From the NCBI GenBank assembly GCA_020050375.1, contig JAGVKR010000226.1:1-9102 (forward strand): a stretch of 9,102 nt of DNA. The letters are read 5' to 3'. Position 1 is the stretch's first letter, and the number at the start of each line of letters is the position of its first letter. Of this stretch, positions 1 to 5,357 are shown in pieces. The translations under genes were made by a program, and so were the position numbers. The stretch comes from Planctomycetales bacterium (GTDB lineage: Bacteria; Planctomycetota; Planctomycetia; Planctomycetales; Planctomycetaceae). The notes under the pieces are model-generated. The model saw only the letters and a list, made by a program, of their open reading frames with translations. It was not told the DNA's origin and ran no database searches.

Positions 1-693
1 CGGCAGCTTTCCTCCCAGCAGAAGCCCCAGATCCTGAGCATAATCGCGCGCATCGCCCACGACGGGAAAGTTCGAGCCCCAAAGGAGTCGCTGCGTGCCG
101 AAGGCGGCTGCCGCCTGCTCGATCAAGCCGTACATCGGCTCGTGCGGAAATGGGCAGCACATCTTCATCCCAGAGACCTGAAAGTAGATGCCGGGGAACT
201 TCGCGAGCGCAAACACTTTACGATGCTTAGGGAAGTCGGGAGCGTCGTCCATATCGGGGGTCCCGAAATGCGTCAGCACAATTCGCGTCTTGGGACGTTT
301 CTCGAGAAATGCGGCGAGCGACTCGACGGAAGCGGCAACACCATTCGGAGCATAGAGCACCGCAATCAATCCAAAATCGGACGCGGCTTCGAGAATTCCC
401 GGCGCGATGGCCAGCGCGTCGGTCGTGAGGCGGACTCCCTTGAAATGTCCTGACTCGGCGAGCCTCTTCAACCTCTCGACCGCATCAGGTGCCGTGTGGT
501 CGACGAGACAGACGCTGGCGAAGCGCTCGGGCGCCGTCGCGGCAATCGTGGCCAGGTACGAATTGTCGAACTCCCCGAGATGCTGCACGAGCACAGCGCG
601 ACTCACTCCCGCGGCCGCCATAACCTCGCGCACTCGCTCGATCGGTTCGTATTTGCGCAGTCCGCAATGGCTGTAGGCATCGATGATTTCGAT
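1..693 (-). CDS. Amidohydrolase_2-family TIM-barrel protein, 3' end beyond window
   Basis: The reading frame is open from the window edge to a TAA stop just upstream of codon 693, giving 231 residues; perhaps 20-30 C-terminal residues are missing. The product resembles the amidohydrolase_2 family (metal-dependent hydrolases and decarboxylases such as lactonases). Visible landmarks are the first strand with IIDAYSHCGL (residues 3-12), the central LTHFGTPD strand, and the late LLWGSNFPV strand that precedes the last active-site loop. The usual HxH metal pair of strand 1 is YSH here, and the usual GSD is GSN, so the metal site may be reduced or absent. The substrate cannot be named. No ATG, GTG or TTG lies in frame before strand 1. 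The ATC at 691-693 is preceded by the G-rich Shine-Dalgarno-like AAGGGGGG, and starting there keeps strand 1. A conventional start is only available at GTG 631-633 or ATG 619-621, which would delete strand 1. It lies about 100 bases downstream of a dienelactone hydrolase remnant on the same strand, so the two may once have been co-transcribed. Family assignment is firm; the start is inferred. Confidence 0.82.
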   Translation of the reverse strand, partial: MEIIDAYSHCGLRKYEPIERVREVMAAAGVSRAVLVQHLGEFDNSYLATIAATAPERFASVCLVDHTAPDAVERLKRLAESGHFKGVRLTTDALAIAPGILEAASDFGLIAVLYAPNGVAASVESLAAFLEKRPKTRIVLTHFGTPDMDDAPDFPKHRKVFALAKFPGIYFQVSGMKMCCPFPHEPMYGLIEQAAAAFGTQRLLWGSNFPVVGDARDYAQDLGLLLGGKLP

Positions 694-757
694 GGTTTGC
701 CCCCCTTAAATCGGGATGAAGGAGTCCGCCCTCAGGAATCAGCAGAGGCTGCTGTCT

Positions 758-786
758 CCTCAAGCCCCACGCCTCAAGCCCCAGGC
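758..786. repeat. Short heptamer-type direct repeat between genes
   Basis: The 12-mer CCTCAAGCCCCA occurs at 758-769 and again at 772-783, a 14-base period. The patch can be read as four consecutive heptamers from 759 to 786: CTCAAGC, CCCACGC, CTCAAGC, CCCAGGC. It lies between the dienelactone hydrolase remnant and the amidohydrolase and codes for nothing recognisable. A second heptameric patch with a different unit is at 3150-3184. Confidence 0.7.
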
Positions 787-792
787 CGCTCT

Positions 793-1014
793 TCACGCCA
801 CGCCATTCTTCTTAAACCACTCTTGCAAGCGCTTCCATCCATCGTCGGCCTGTTCCTTCCGATACGACGGCCGGTAATCGGCGTAGAACGCATGCGGCGT
901 GTCGGGGTAGACGTGAATCTCCGACGGCTTATTGGCGTCCTTGATGGCAACTCTCATCTTCTCGACGGTCTCGATCGGATATGTCGGCGGCGGCAGGAAT
1001 TCGCTCACGTCGGT
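793..1014 (-). pseudogene. Dienelactone hydrolase C-terminal remnant
   Basis: About 73 codons ending in TGA at 793-795 read as the C-terminal part of a dienelactone hydrolase (alpha/beta hydrolase, PF01738-type). Visible pieces are the post-strand loop EFLPPPTYP, the helix [13 protein letters not shown], the strand [12 protein letters not shown] carrying the expected catalytic His, and the closing amphipathic helix [17 protein letters not shown] full family member is about 230-250 residues. The frame stays open upstream to about 1266, but that part does not resemble the family: the nucleophile strand with its GxCxG motif and the catalytic Asp region are absent in all three minus frames up to the next gene. 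The right boundary is therefore approximate, where similarity stops near 1014-1030. The piece cannot form a working hydrolase and is best seen as the leftover of a deletion or insertion that removed the 5' two thirds. It is conceivable, but less likely, that it is expressed as a short protein. Confidence 0.72.
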
Positions 1015-1050
1015 TTGCCAGCATAGAATTGCCCGGTGCGTTTCGTCAAT

Positions 1051-1075
1051 TCGTGACAGCCTGCCTCTCGTGACA
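1051..1075. repeat. Direct repeat TCGTGACA (x2)
   Basis: TCGTGACA occurs at 1051-1058 and 1068-1075, a 17-base period, immediately upstream of a promoter-like TTGACG box. The position would suit a pair of regulator half-sites for the kinase gene at 1209. A chance repeat cannot be excluded from one sequence. Confidence 0.35.
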
Positions 1076-1080
1076 AGCGG

Positions 1081-1110
1081 TTGACGGCAGGAGGCCCGCG
1101 AGACTATCGT
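1081..1110 (+). promoter_or_regulatory. Candidate sigma-70-type promoter of the soluble kinase
   Basis: TTGACG at 1081-1086 matches the -35 consensus at five of six positions. TATCGT at 1105-1110 matches the -10 consensus at four of six, with an 18-base spacer. It is about 98 bases upstream of the chosen kinase start. Planctomycete promoters are poorly defined, so this is a suggestion from pattern only. Confidence 0.35.
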
Positions 1111-1208
1111 GCAATGACGTCGTGCAGCAATTGCGCTGAAGTGACCCGCCGTCCCTGTCGAAAATGGATTTTCAGCGGTGCGCTCCCCAAGGATCGAGGA
1201 CAGGCTGG

Positions 1209-2300
1209 ATGAAGACCACGGTGCCGTATCAGGCGTTACCCCCCGACGATGACAAGCCCGGCGCACAAACCCTCGTCGCGCGCTACGAAGAAATCGCGTG
1301 GGCGCAGGAAATCTCCTGGGACACCTGTTACCGCAAAGATCGACTTCTGGGAGCCGGCAGCCAGGGCGCGGTTTATCTCGCCCAGCGACTGGGAGCCAAC
1401 GGCTTTCTCCGGCCTGTTGCCCTGAAGGCGTTCTCCCCAGAGACCTATCGCGACGACCGGGCCTACCTCGACGACATGGCCCACGTCGGGCAGGTCAGCG
1501 CTCGCGTCGCTCTGATCCAGTGTGACAACGTCGTCGATATCCACGACTTCGTGGAGTGGCACGGGATCCGCCTGATGGAGATGGAATGGCTCGACGGGTA
1601 CGACCTGCGCGAGGTGCTCCACCAGCGGATGCTCGACCTCACCCGCGAAAAAGTCGGCGCCGAACGCTGGCAACACGTCAACAATGTGATCCTGACCGCT
1701 GGTCCGGTGCAGCCCAGGCTGAAGCCGGGGGTGGCGATTGCCGTTCTGCGCGACTGCCTCGCCGGCCTGGCGGCACTGCACGATGCGGGCATCGTCCACA
1801 GCGACATCAAGCCCGCCAACATCATGTTGACGCGCACGGGAAACGCAAAACTGATCGACATCGGCTCGACGATCGATCTCCGCCGGACCAGCCCGCGTCG
1901 CGTCTGGTCGCCGGCTTATGCTGCTCCCGAAGTCTTGAACGGCAGTGAAAACACGCCCCGGTCCGACCTCGCCAGCCTCGGGTACGTTCTGGTCGAGATG
2001 CTCGCGGGCCAGTCGATCTTCGGCGACTTGAAAACCTACCGCGAGCTGGGAGAGGCCAAACGGACTCTCCACCAACGGCTACCCGAGCTGCTCCCTCCCG
2101 ACGTGAGCTGCAACGACCTGCTCTTGAACCTCTGCCGGCGCCTGATCGCCCCCGATCCCGCGCAGCGAATTCCCAGCGCCGAGGCGGCCGACGTCGGTCG
2201 CAAGGGAGCGGCCGACTTCCACCGCCAACTGGTAAAGAGCAACCTCTCCAGTGAGTACGGACACGATATTCGGGCGTGGCTGAAAGAGCTGGTGAATTGA
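1209..2300 (+). CDS. Soluble Ser/Thr protein kinase with atypical HSD and DIG motifs
   Basis: Hanks-type protein kinase of 363 residues with no transmembrane helix, so probably cytoplasmic. The order of motifs is: glycine loop GAGSQG (48-53), ATP-binding Lys73 in VALKAF, catalytic loop HSDIKPAN (197-204) with Asp199, Lys201 and Asn204, metal-binding Asp217 in IDIGS, AAPE (238-241), the helix-F Asp253 and the late Arg320. Three positions depart from the norm: HRD is HSD, which makes it a non-RD kinase normally not dependent on activation-loop phosphorylation; DFG is DIG; and the helix-C Glu is not obvious in the stretch after Lys73. About 30 extra residues (roughly 141-172) sit between the hinge and the catalytic loop. 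No sensor domain is attached, so its input must come from a partner. The ATG at 1209 is chosen because GAGGA at 1196-1200 lies 8 bases before it; an in-frame ATG at 1164 has no such site. It is transcribed alone and faces a PAP2 gene convergently. The kinase fold is certain; activity is likely but not proven, and substrates are unknown. Confidence 0.9.
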   Translation: MKTTVPYQALPPDDDKPGAQTLVARYEEIAWAQEISWDTCYRKDRLLGAGSQGAVYLAQRLGANGFLRPVALKAFSPETYRDDRAYLDDMAHVGQVSARVALIQCDNVVDIHDFVEWHGIRLMEMEWLDGYDLREVLHQRMLDLTREKVGAERWQHVNNVILTAGPVQPRLKPGVAIAVLRDCLAGLAALHDAGIVHSDIKPANIMLTRTGNAKLIDIGSTIDLRRTSPRRVWSPAYAAPEVLNGSENTPRSDLASLGYVLVEMLAGQSIFGDLKTYRELGEAKRTLHQRLPELLPPDVSCNDLLLNLCRRLIAPDPAQRIPSAEAADVGRKGAADFHRQLVKSNLSSEYGHDIRAWLKELVN

Positions 2301-2383
2301 GGCTGGGCGATCCCCCGCTCTTCAGCGACTTGGCTCCCAAACTGCCATTTATCACTGCTCGCTTGGTCACTGTCGGCTGCCGC

Positions 2384-3124
2384 TCATTTACTGACTTCCG
2401 GCTCGGGGGTGTCCCGTTCCACAGCGCCTCTGCGCTGGAGATATCGCGTCAGCATCCAGCACAGTCCGGCCCAGACGAAGCCGGCCGACCAGCCTGCCAG
2501 CACGTCGGTGGGGTAGTGGACTCCCAGGTACACGCGGCTCGTCCCGATCACGAAACTGAGCAACAGGGCGACCGACATGACGAACATCTTCACTCGCCGG
2601 CACTCGACCAGCCGCGTGAGCATCGCCCCGAGTGTCAGATAAACGACGGCCGAAAGCATTGCATGGCCGCTGGGAAAGCTCGCCGAGCTGTCGTACGCGA
2701 GGTGCGACACGAAATCGGGCCGCGGGCGATTGACGATCGCCTTCAGCGTGTGCATGACGACCAATCCTCCCACAGAAGCCAGCACCAGCAGACGAGCGGC
2801 GTGATGTTTCCCCACCAGGCCCAGATAGCCAGCCACGGTGGCCGTGACAAGAATCAACACGGCGTACCCGCCCAGGGCCGTCAGATCTCGAGCGGCTTCT
2901 TCCAGCCAGCGCGGCCCAAGCGGGTCATCCGAATTCTTGGGATTGCGCATTGCCAGTACGAGCCGGCGATCGAATTCGTCGGTCGTTCCCTTCGCGACTC
3001 CGCGGGCGAGAGTCATGAAGGCCCCTGCCGAGACGACGATGCCCACCATCACCGTCAGCCAGAGACGATCGCGACGGCCCATCCATCGGGCCCAAAGAGA
3101 TGAGATACTGTTCCGACTCTCCAT
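2384..3124 (-). CDS. PAP2-family membrane phosphatase
   Basis: A 246-residue integral membrane protein of the PAP2 (type 2 phosphatidic acid phosphatase) superfamily, which removes phosphate from lipid phosphates such as phosphatidic acid or undecaprenyl pyrophosphate. All three signature motifs are present: K-x6-RP (Lys128 to Arg135-Pro136), PSGH (151-154) with the catalytic-assist His, and SR-x5-H-x3-D (Ser196, Arg197, His203, Asp207). About six hydrophobic helices can be seen, near 21-41, 83-103, 110-127, 155-172, 178-197 and 208-227, the usual PAP2 topology. The active site should face the outer side of the cytoplasmic membrane. The ATG at 3122-3124 is preceded by a purine-rich GAGAAGA. 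The C-terminal tail is charged and short. A heptamer repeat and a 22-bp palindrome lie just upstream. The specific lipid substrate cannot be told from sequence; neighbours give no hint. Confidence 0.92.
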   Translation of the reverse strand: MESRNSISSLWARWMGRRDRLWLTVMVGIVVSAGAFMTLARGVAKGTTDEFDRRLVLAMRNPKNSDDPLGPRWLEEAARDLTALGGYAVLILVTATVAGYLGLVGKHHAARLLVLASVGGLVVMHTLKAIVNRPRPDFVSHLAYDSSASFPSGHAMLSAVVYLTLGAMLTRLVECRRVKMFVMSVALLLSFVIGTSRVYLGVHYPTDVLAGWSAGFVWAGLCWMLTRYLQRRGAVERDTPEPEVSK

Positions 3125-3149
3125 CGCGGTGATCTTCTCTCGACTGAAA

Positions 3150-3184
3150 GTCAGGGATCAGGGGCCAGGAAACAGGAGTCAGGG
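3150..3184. repeat. Five tandem degenerate heptamers (NNCAGGR)
   Basis: Five consecutive 7-base units fit NNCAGGR: GTCAGGG (3150), ATCAGGG (3157), GCCAGGA (3164), AACAGGA (3171), GTCAGGG (3178). The first and last units are identical. The array lies 26-60 bases upstream of the PAP2 start codon, in the 5' leader or promoter region. The 7-base period rules out a coding or codon-repeat origin. Confidence 0.75.
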
Positions 3185-3201
3185 AAGTCGAATATTGCAA
3201 A

Positions 3202-3223
3202 CGACGACTTTCGAGAATCGTCG
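3202..3223. promoter_or_regulatory. 22-bp near-perfect palindrome, possible operator
   Basis: CGACGA at 3202-3207 and TCGTCG at 3218-3223 are exact reverse complements, and the ten bases between them are also mostly self-complementary, giving nine of eleven matched positions. It is 78-99 bases upstream of the PAP2 start, a usual place for a dimeric regulator to bind. No regulator gene is nearby, so the role is inferred from symmetry alone. Confidence 0.4.
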
Positions 3224-3410
3224 CCTCGGTTTGTATCGTATCGGACCAAGCGCCTGCCAGTGGCCGTCCAGCAGAATGAAGCGAATTTAATCGCCCCCCC
3301 ACCGATTCTGCCAGTCGCGTCGGACCAAGTCCGTGCGAAGACGCCAGCCACTCCCCATCTCTCCGTCTCCCCACCACGACCCCAAGTGCACACGCCGATC
3401 GGCCCGTCCC

Positions 3411-4157
3411 TCACCGTGTCTCACTCCGCCACAACGGCAAATTCCCATCCCCGAATGCCGCCCGGTGTGCGATGCTGTTATTGACGTAGTGCCGATACGT
3501 TCCTGCCAGGCGCTCGCGCTGCGCTGCGTTCAGTTCCCGCAGCGGCTTCGCCGGGCATCCGGCCCAAAGCGTGTGGGGAGGAACGACAGTCCCTTCCATC
3601 ACGACCGCGCCGGCGGCAATCAGGGCTCCTTCGCCGATCACGCACCGGCTCAATACGACAGCGCCGATGCCGATCAACGCTCCATCGCCGACCGTCGACC
3701 CATGAACGATCGCGCGATGTCCCAGCGTCACCCGATTGCCGATCATGCAGGGATAGCCGCCGTGTTCGACGTGCAGGATCGAACCGTCCTGAATGTTCGT
3801 CTCCTCGCCGACTTCGATCCATTCCTGATCGCCCCGTAACACACACCCGAACCAGATCGAGCAGCGCGCCTTGAGGCGAACGCGTCCGTACAAAACGGCC
3901 CCGGGGGCGACCCACGCCGTCGGGTCGATCTGCGGTTCGGCGTTGATCGCGGCCCAATCCCAATGCTGGCCGCCAAAGGGAACGACCGGAGCGGATGGCA
4001 GAGCCCCGCCGTGCACCGGCCAGTCCCGGATCACGTCGTTGTAGGCCACCCCGGAAAGATCGCGGGGAAACGGCCCCGCTGACGTCACACGACTCCCGGC
4101 GGGCGATTCCTGCGGAGCGGCAGGTGACTCACGTGAAACCGATTGTTCCTCAGGCAC
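3411..4157 (-). CDS. Gamma-carbonic-anhydrase-like hexapeptide-repeat protein
   Basis: A 248-residue left-handed beta-helix protein of the gamma-class carbonic anhydrase / YrdA-PaaY group. Hexapeptide repeats run from about residue 78 to 190. The three metal-ligand positions are present: His129 in SILHV, and His147 and His152 in GHRAIVHG. The conserved RGD (108-110) and NIQDG (121-125) that line the active site are also there. Known members are homotrimers with zinc, iron or cobalt at subunit interfaces; some hydrate CO2, many have no measured activity. After the helix come CPAKPLREL and a C-terminal alpha helix, as in the family. Compared with typical members of about 170-190 residues, there is an N-terminal extension of about 75 residues, rich in Ser, Pro and Ala at first, with no signal-peptide pattern. 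The start codon is GTG at 4155-4157, with AGGA well spaced before it; in-frame GTG codons at residues 37, 42 and 48 are alternatives. It is divergent from the acetyltransferase gene. Family is firm; catalytic activity is not. Confidence 0.9.
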   Translation of the reverse strand: MPEEQSVSRESPAAPQESPAGSRVTSAGPFPRDLSGVAYNDVIRDWPVHGGALPSAPVVPFGGQHWDWAAINAEPQIDPTAWVAPGAVLYGRVRLKARCSIWFGCVLRGDQEWIEVGEETNIQDGSILHVEHGGYPCMIGNRVTLGHRAIVHGSTVGDGALIGIGAVVLSRCVIGEGALIAAGAVVMEGTVVPPHTLWAGCPAKPLRELNAAQRERLAGTYRHYVNNSIAHRAAFGDGNLPLWRSETR

Positions 4158-4259
4158 GGCAGTTCCTATATTTCCGGAATTTCTCGTTGTCAGATCATTC
4201 CATCAATGTATCCGTTTTGTGCGAGCATGCTACGATCATGGCGTACGCGGCTCGCCTGA
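4158..4259. other. Divergent intergenic region
   Basis: This 102-base gap must hold the promoters of both divergent genes, the carbonic-anhydrase-like gene and the acetyltransferase. It is AT-richer than its surroundings. The octamer palindrome TTCCGGAA is at 4172-4179. A TTGTCA at 4187-4192 with TATCCG 16 bases later is a weak plus-strand promoter candidate. No clear promoter for the minus strand was recognised. Confidence 0.4.
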
Positions 4260-4718
4260 ATGACAATGAATGAACCCTCGATGGAATGCGCGCTGTCTCT
4301 CCGTTCGGCCACCGCGGGAGACGCCGAAGGGATTGCGCAACTGGCCGCCCAGCTCGGTTATCCCTCCGATGCACGAGCGATTCGCGAGCGTCTTGAGTTA
4401 ATTCTCCCCGCGTCTGATCATCTGCTGATCGTCGCCGAGAGCAGTTCGGGAATCGCCGGCTGGTTGCACGCGTTCGTAATCGATTCAGTCGAAAGTCCCC
4501 GGCGTGTGCAGATCGACGGCCTGGTGATCGACGAAGCGTTTCGCCGACAGAAGGTCGGCCGGCGGCTGGTCGAGTATGCCGAAGCCTGGGCTCTCAGCCT
4601 CTCGATTCCTATTGTCGGCGTGAACTCCAACGTCCTGCGGACGGAAAGCCATCCGTTCTATCGGGGGCTGGGTTTCACGGTTGCCAAGACGCAGATCGCG
4701 TATCGCAAGCCATTGTGA
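4260..4718 (+). CDS. GNAT-family N-acetyltransferase
   Basis: A 152-residue single-domain GNAT protein, which transfers an acetyl group from acetyl-CoA to an amine on a small molecule or protein. The N-terminal strand and helix LSLRSATAGDAEGIAQL start near residue 12. Motif A (about 83-106) contains IDGLVIDEAFRRQKVGRRL, whose RRQKVG stretch is the pyrophosphate-binding loop, slightly off the usual Q/R-x-x-G-x-G/A. Motif B follows with the HPFYRGLGF segment (131-139). A TGA stop directly precedes the ATG at 4260, so translation cannot start earlier. In-frame ATGs at 4266 and 4281 are possible, since none of the three has a good Shine-Dalgarno site, and the protein fold begins only after the third. 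Its TGA is immediately followed by the stop codon of the convergent sigma factor gene. The substrate is unknown; general resemblance to aminoglycoside-type or unspecific GNATs is not enough to name a function. Confidence 0.88.
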   Translation: MTMNEPSMECALSLRSATAGDAEGIAQLAAQLGYPSDARAIRERLELILPASDHLLIVAESSSGIAGWLHAFVIDSVESPRRVQIDGLVIDEAFRRQKVGRRLVEYAEAWALSLSIPIVGVNSNVLRTESHPFYRGLGFTVAKTQIAYRKPL

Positions 4719-4721
4719 TCA
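4716..4721. other. Back-to-back stop codons of convergent genes (TGATCA)
   Basis: The palindrome TGATCA is the TGA of the acetyltransferase (4716-4718) joined to the TGA of the sigma factor read on the other strand (4719-4721). There is no base between the two coding regions, so neither gene can have an intergenic terminator here; each transcript must run into the antisense of the other. Confidence 0.9.
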
Positions 4722-5357
4722 ATGGCCGACATCCCCCAGCTCGCGTCGTAGCCTCAGCAGGACTCGCGATTTCGCGACCCGCACGGTCCCCGGCCGCATG
4801 TTCAGATCGGCGGCGACGTCTGCTGCGGCTCGTCCCTCGACGACAACCCCCCAGAAGGCCCGCCAGGTCTGTTCCTGGAACTCTCCGCGGATCGATTCCA
4901 GCGCCTGCCTCAGAATGGCGTTGACGATCGCTCCGTCCTCAGGCCCCACATCCGCGGCCGTCGCCTCTTCGGGCGATCGCGGATCCACAACCTGCTGAAA
5001 GCGCATCGAAGCCTCCGTGCCTCCCGCGGCGGCAGGTTCCTCGGCACGACGACGGAAATGGTCGCGCGTCTTGTTGCGGGCGATCGTCAGCAGCCATCCG
5101 CGAAAGGTGTCGGTCGGGCGATCTTTACGAAACGCCCCGAGGTGGCGGGCCACCGCCGAAAAGACCTCTTGCAGCACATCGACCAGATCCTGCTCGGCGA
5201 CCCCCCAACGCCGACACCACGATGCCACGAGGGGCGCGTAGAGCGTCGCGAGCCGCTGCCAGGCGGCCTGGTCGGCCTGCTTGGCTTCGGCCAGCAGGCT
5301 CCGTGAGGTTGACCCTCCGGTCGGAAAGCGATCGTCGGGTCCACGATCTGGGTTCAT
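4719..5357 (-). CDS. ECF-type RNA polymerase sigma factor, kinase-linked
   Basis: A 212-residue extracytoplasmic-function sigma factor with only regions 2 and 4. Region 2 spans about 26-105: the core-binding part includes EQDLVDVLQEVFSAVARHL (55-73), and the -10-recognition helix includes FRGWLLTIARNKTRDHFRRR (85-104). A linker of about 45 residues follows. Region 4 spans about 145-208 with the helix-turn-helix segment AADVAADLNMRPGTVRVAKS (178-197) that reads the -35 box. The ATG at 5355-5357 overlaps the TGA of the upstream kinase in the sequence ATGA, so translation is probably coupled and the amounts of the two proteins linked. The frame is open further upstream to 5588, but that part is the out-of-frame shadow of the kinase and is rejected. 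In planctomycetes, ECF factors beside Ser/Thr kinases are a known arrangement, and in Vibrio an ECF factor is switched on by kinase phosphorylation. Control by the partner kinase is therefore likely but inferred. Target promoters are unknown. Confidence 0.92.
   Translation of the reverse strand: MNPDRGPDDRFPTGGSTSRSLLAEAKQADQAAWQRLATLYAPLVASWCRRWGVAEQDLVDVLQEVFSAVARHLGAFRKDRPTDTFRGWLLTIARNKTRDHFRRRAEEPAAAGGTEASMRFQQVVDPRSPEEATAADVGPEDGAIVNAILRQALESIRGEFQEQTWRAFWGVVVEGRAAADVAADLNMRPGTVRVAKSRVLLRLRRELGDVGH

Noticed and set aside
142..1026. Several plus-strand open frames over the amidohydrolase and hydrolase remnant
   Set aside because: They are antisense to recognisable protein sequence and have no ribosome sites or domain similarity.
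1015..1266. N-terminal part of the open frame continuing the dienelactone hydrolase remnant
   Set aside because: The residues upstream of about 1014 show no hydrolase similarity and overlap the promoter and start of the plus-strand kinase; treated as chance open frame.
1236..2075. Long open frame (279 codons) on the minus strand
   Set aside because: It lies wholly antisense to the kinase with clear catalytic motifs, has low-complexity His/Asp/Val-rich composition and matches no family; high G+C opens such frames by chance.
2301..2383. Bidirectional terminator between the convergent kinase and PAP2 genes
   Set aside because: Searched by eye for paired arms and T-runs; nothing stronger than chance 4-5 bp stems was found.
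2276..3103. Long open frame (275 codons) on the plus strand
   Set aside because: Antisense to the PAP2 phosphatase, rich in His, Gln, Arg and Pro, with no hydrophobic core or motif.
3150..3184. Possible CRISPR array
   Set aside because: Units are 7 bases with no spacers and no cas genes nearby; it is a tandem heptamer patch.
3241..3329. 10-base direct repeat TCGGACCAAG at 3241-3250 and 3320-3329
   Set aside because: A single 10-mer pair 79 bases apart in G+C-rich DNA is weak, with no conserved flank or terminal inverted repeats to suggest a mobile element.
3260..3839. Plus-strand open frames beginning in the gap before the carbonic-anhydrase-like gene
   Set aside because: Pro/Ser/Arg-rich, mostly antisense to the hexapeptide-repeat gene, no motif.
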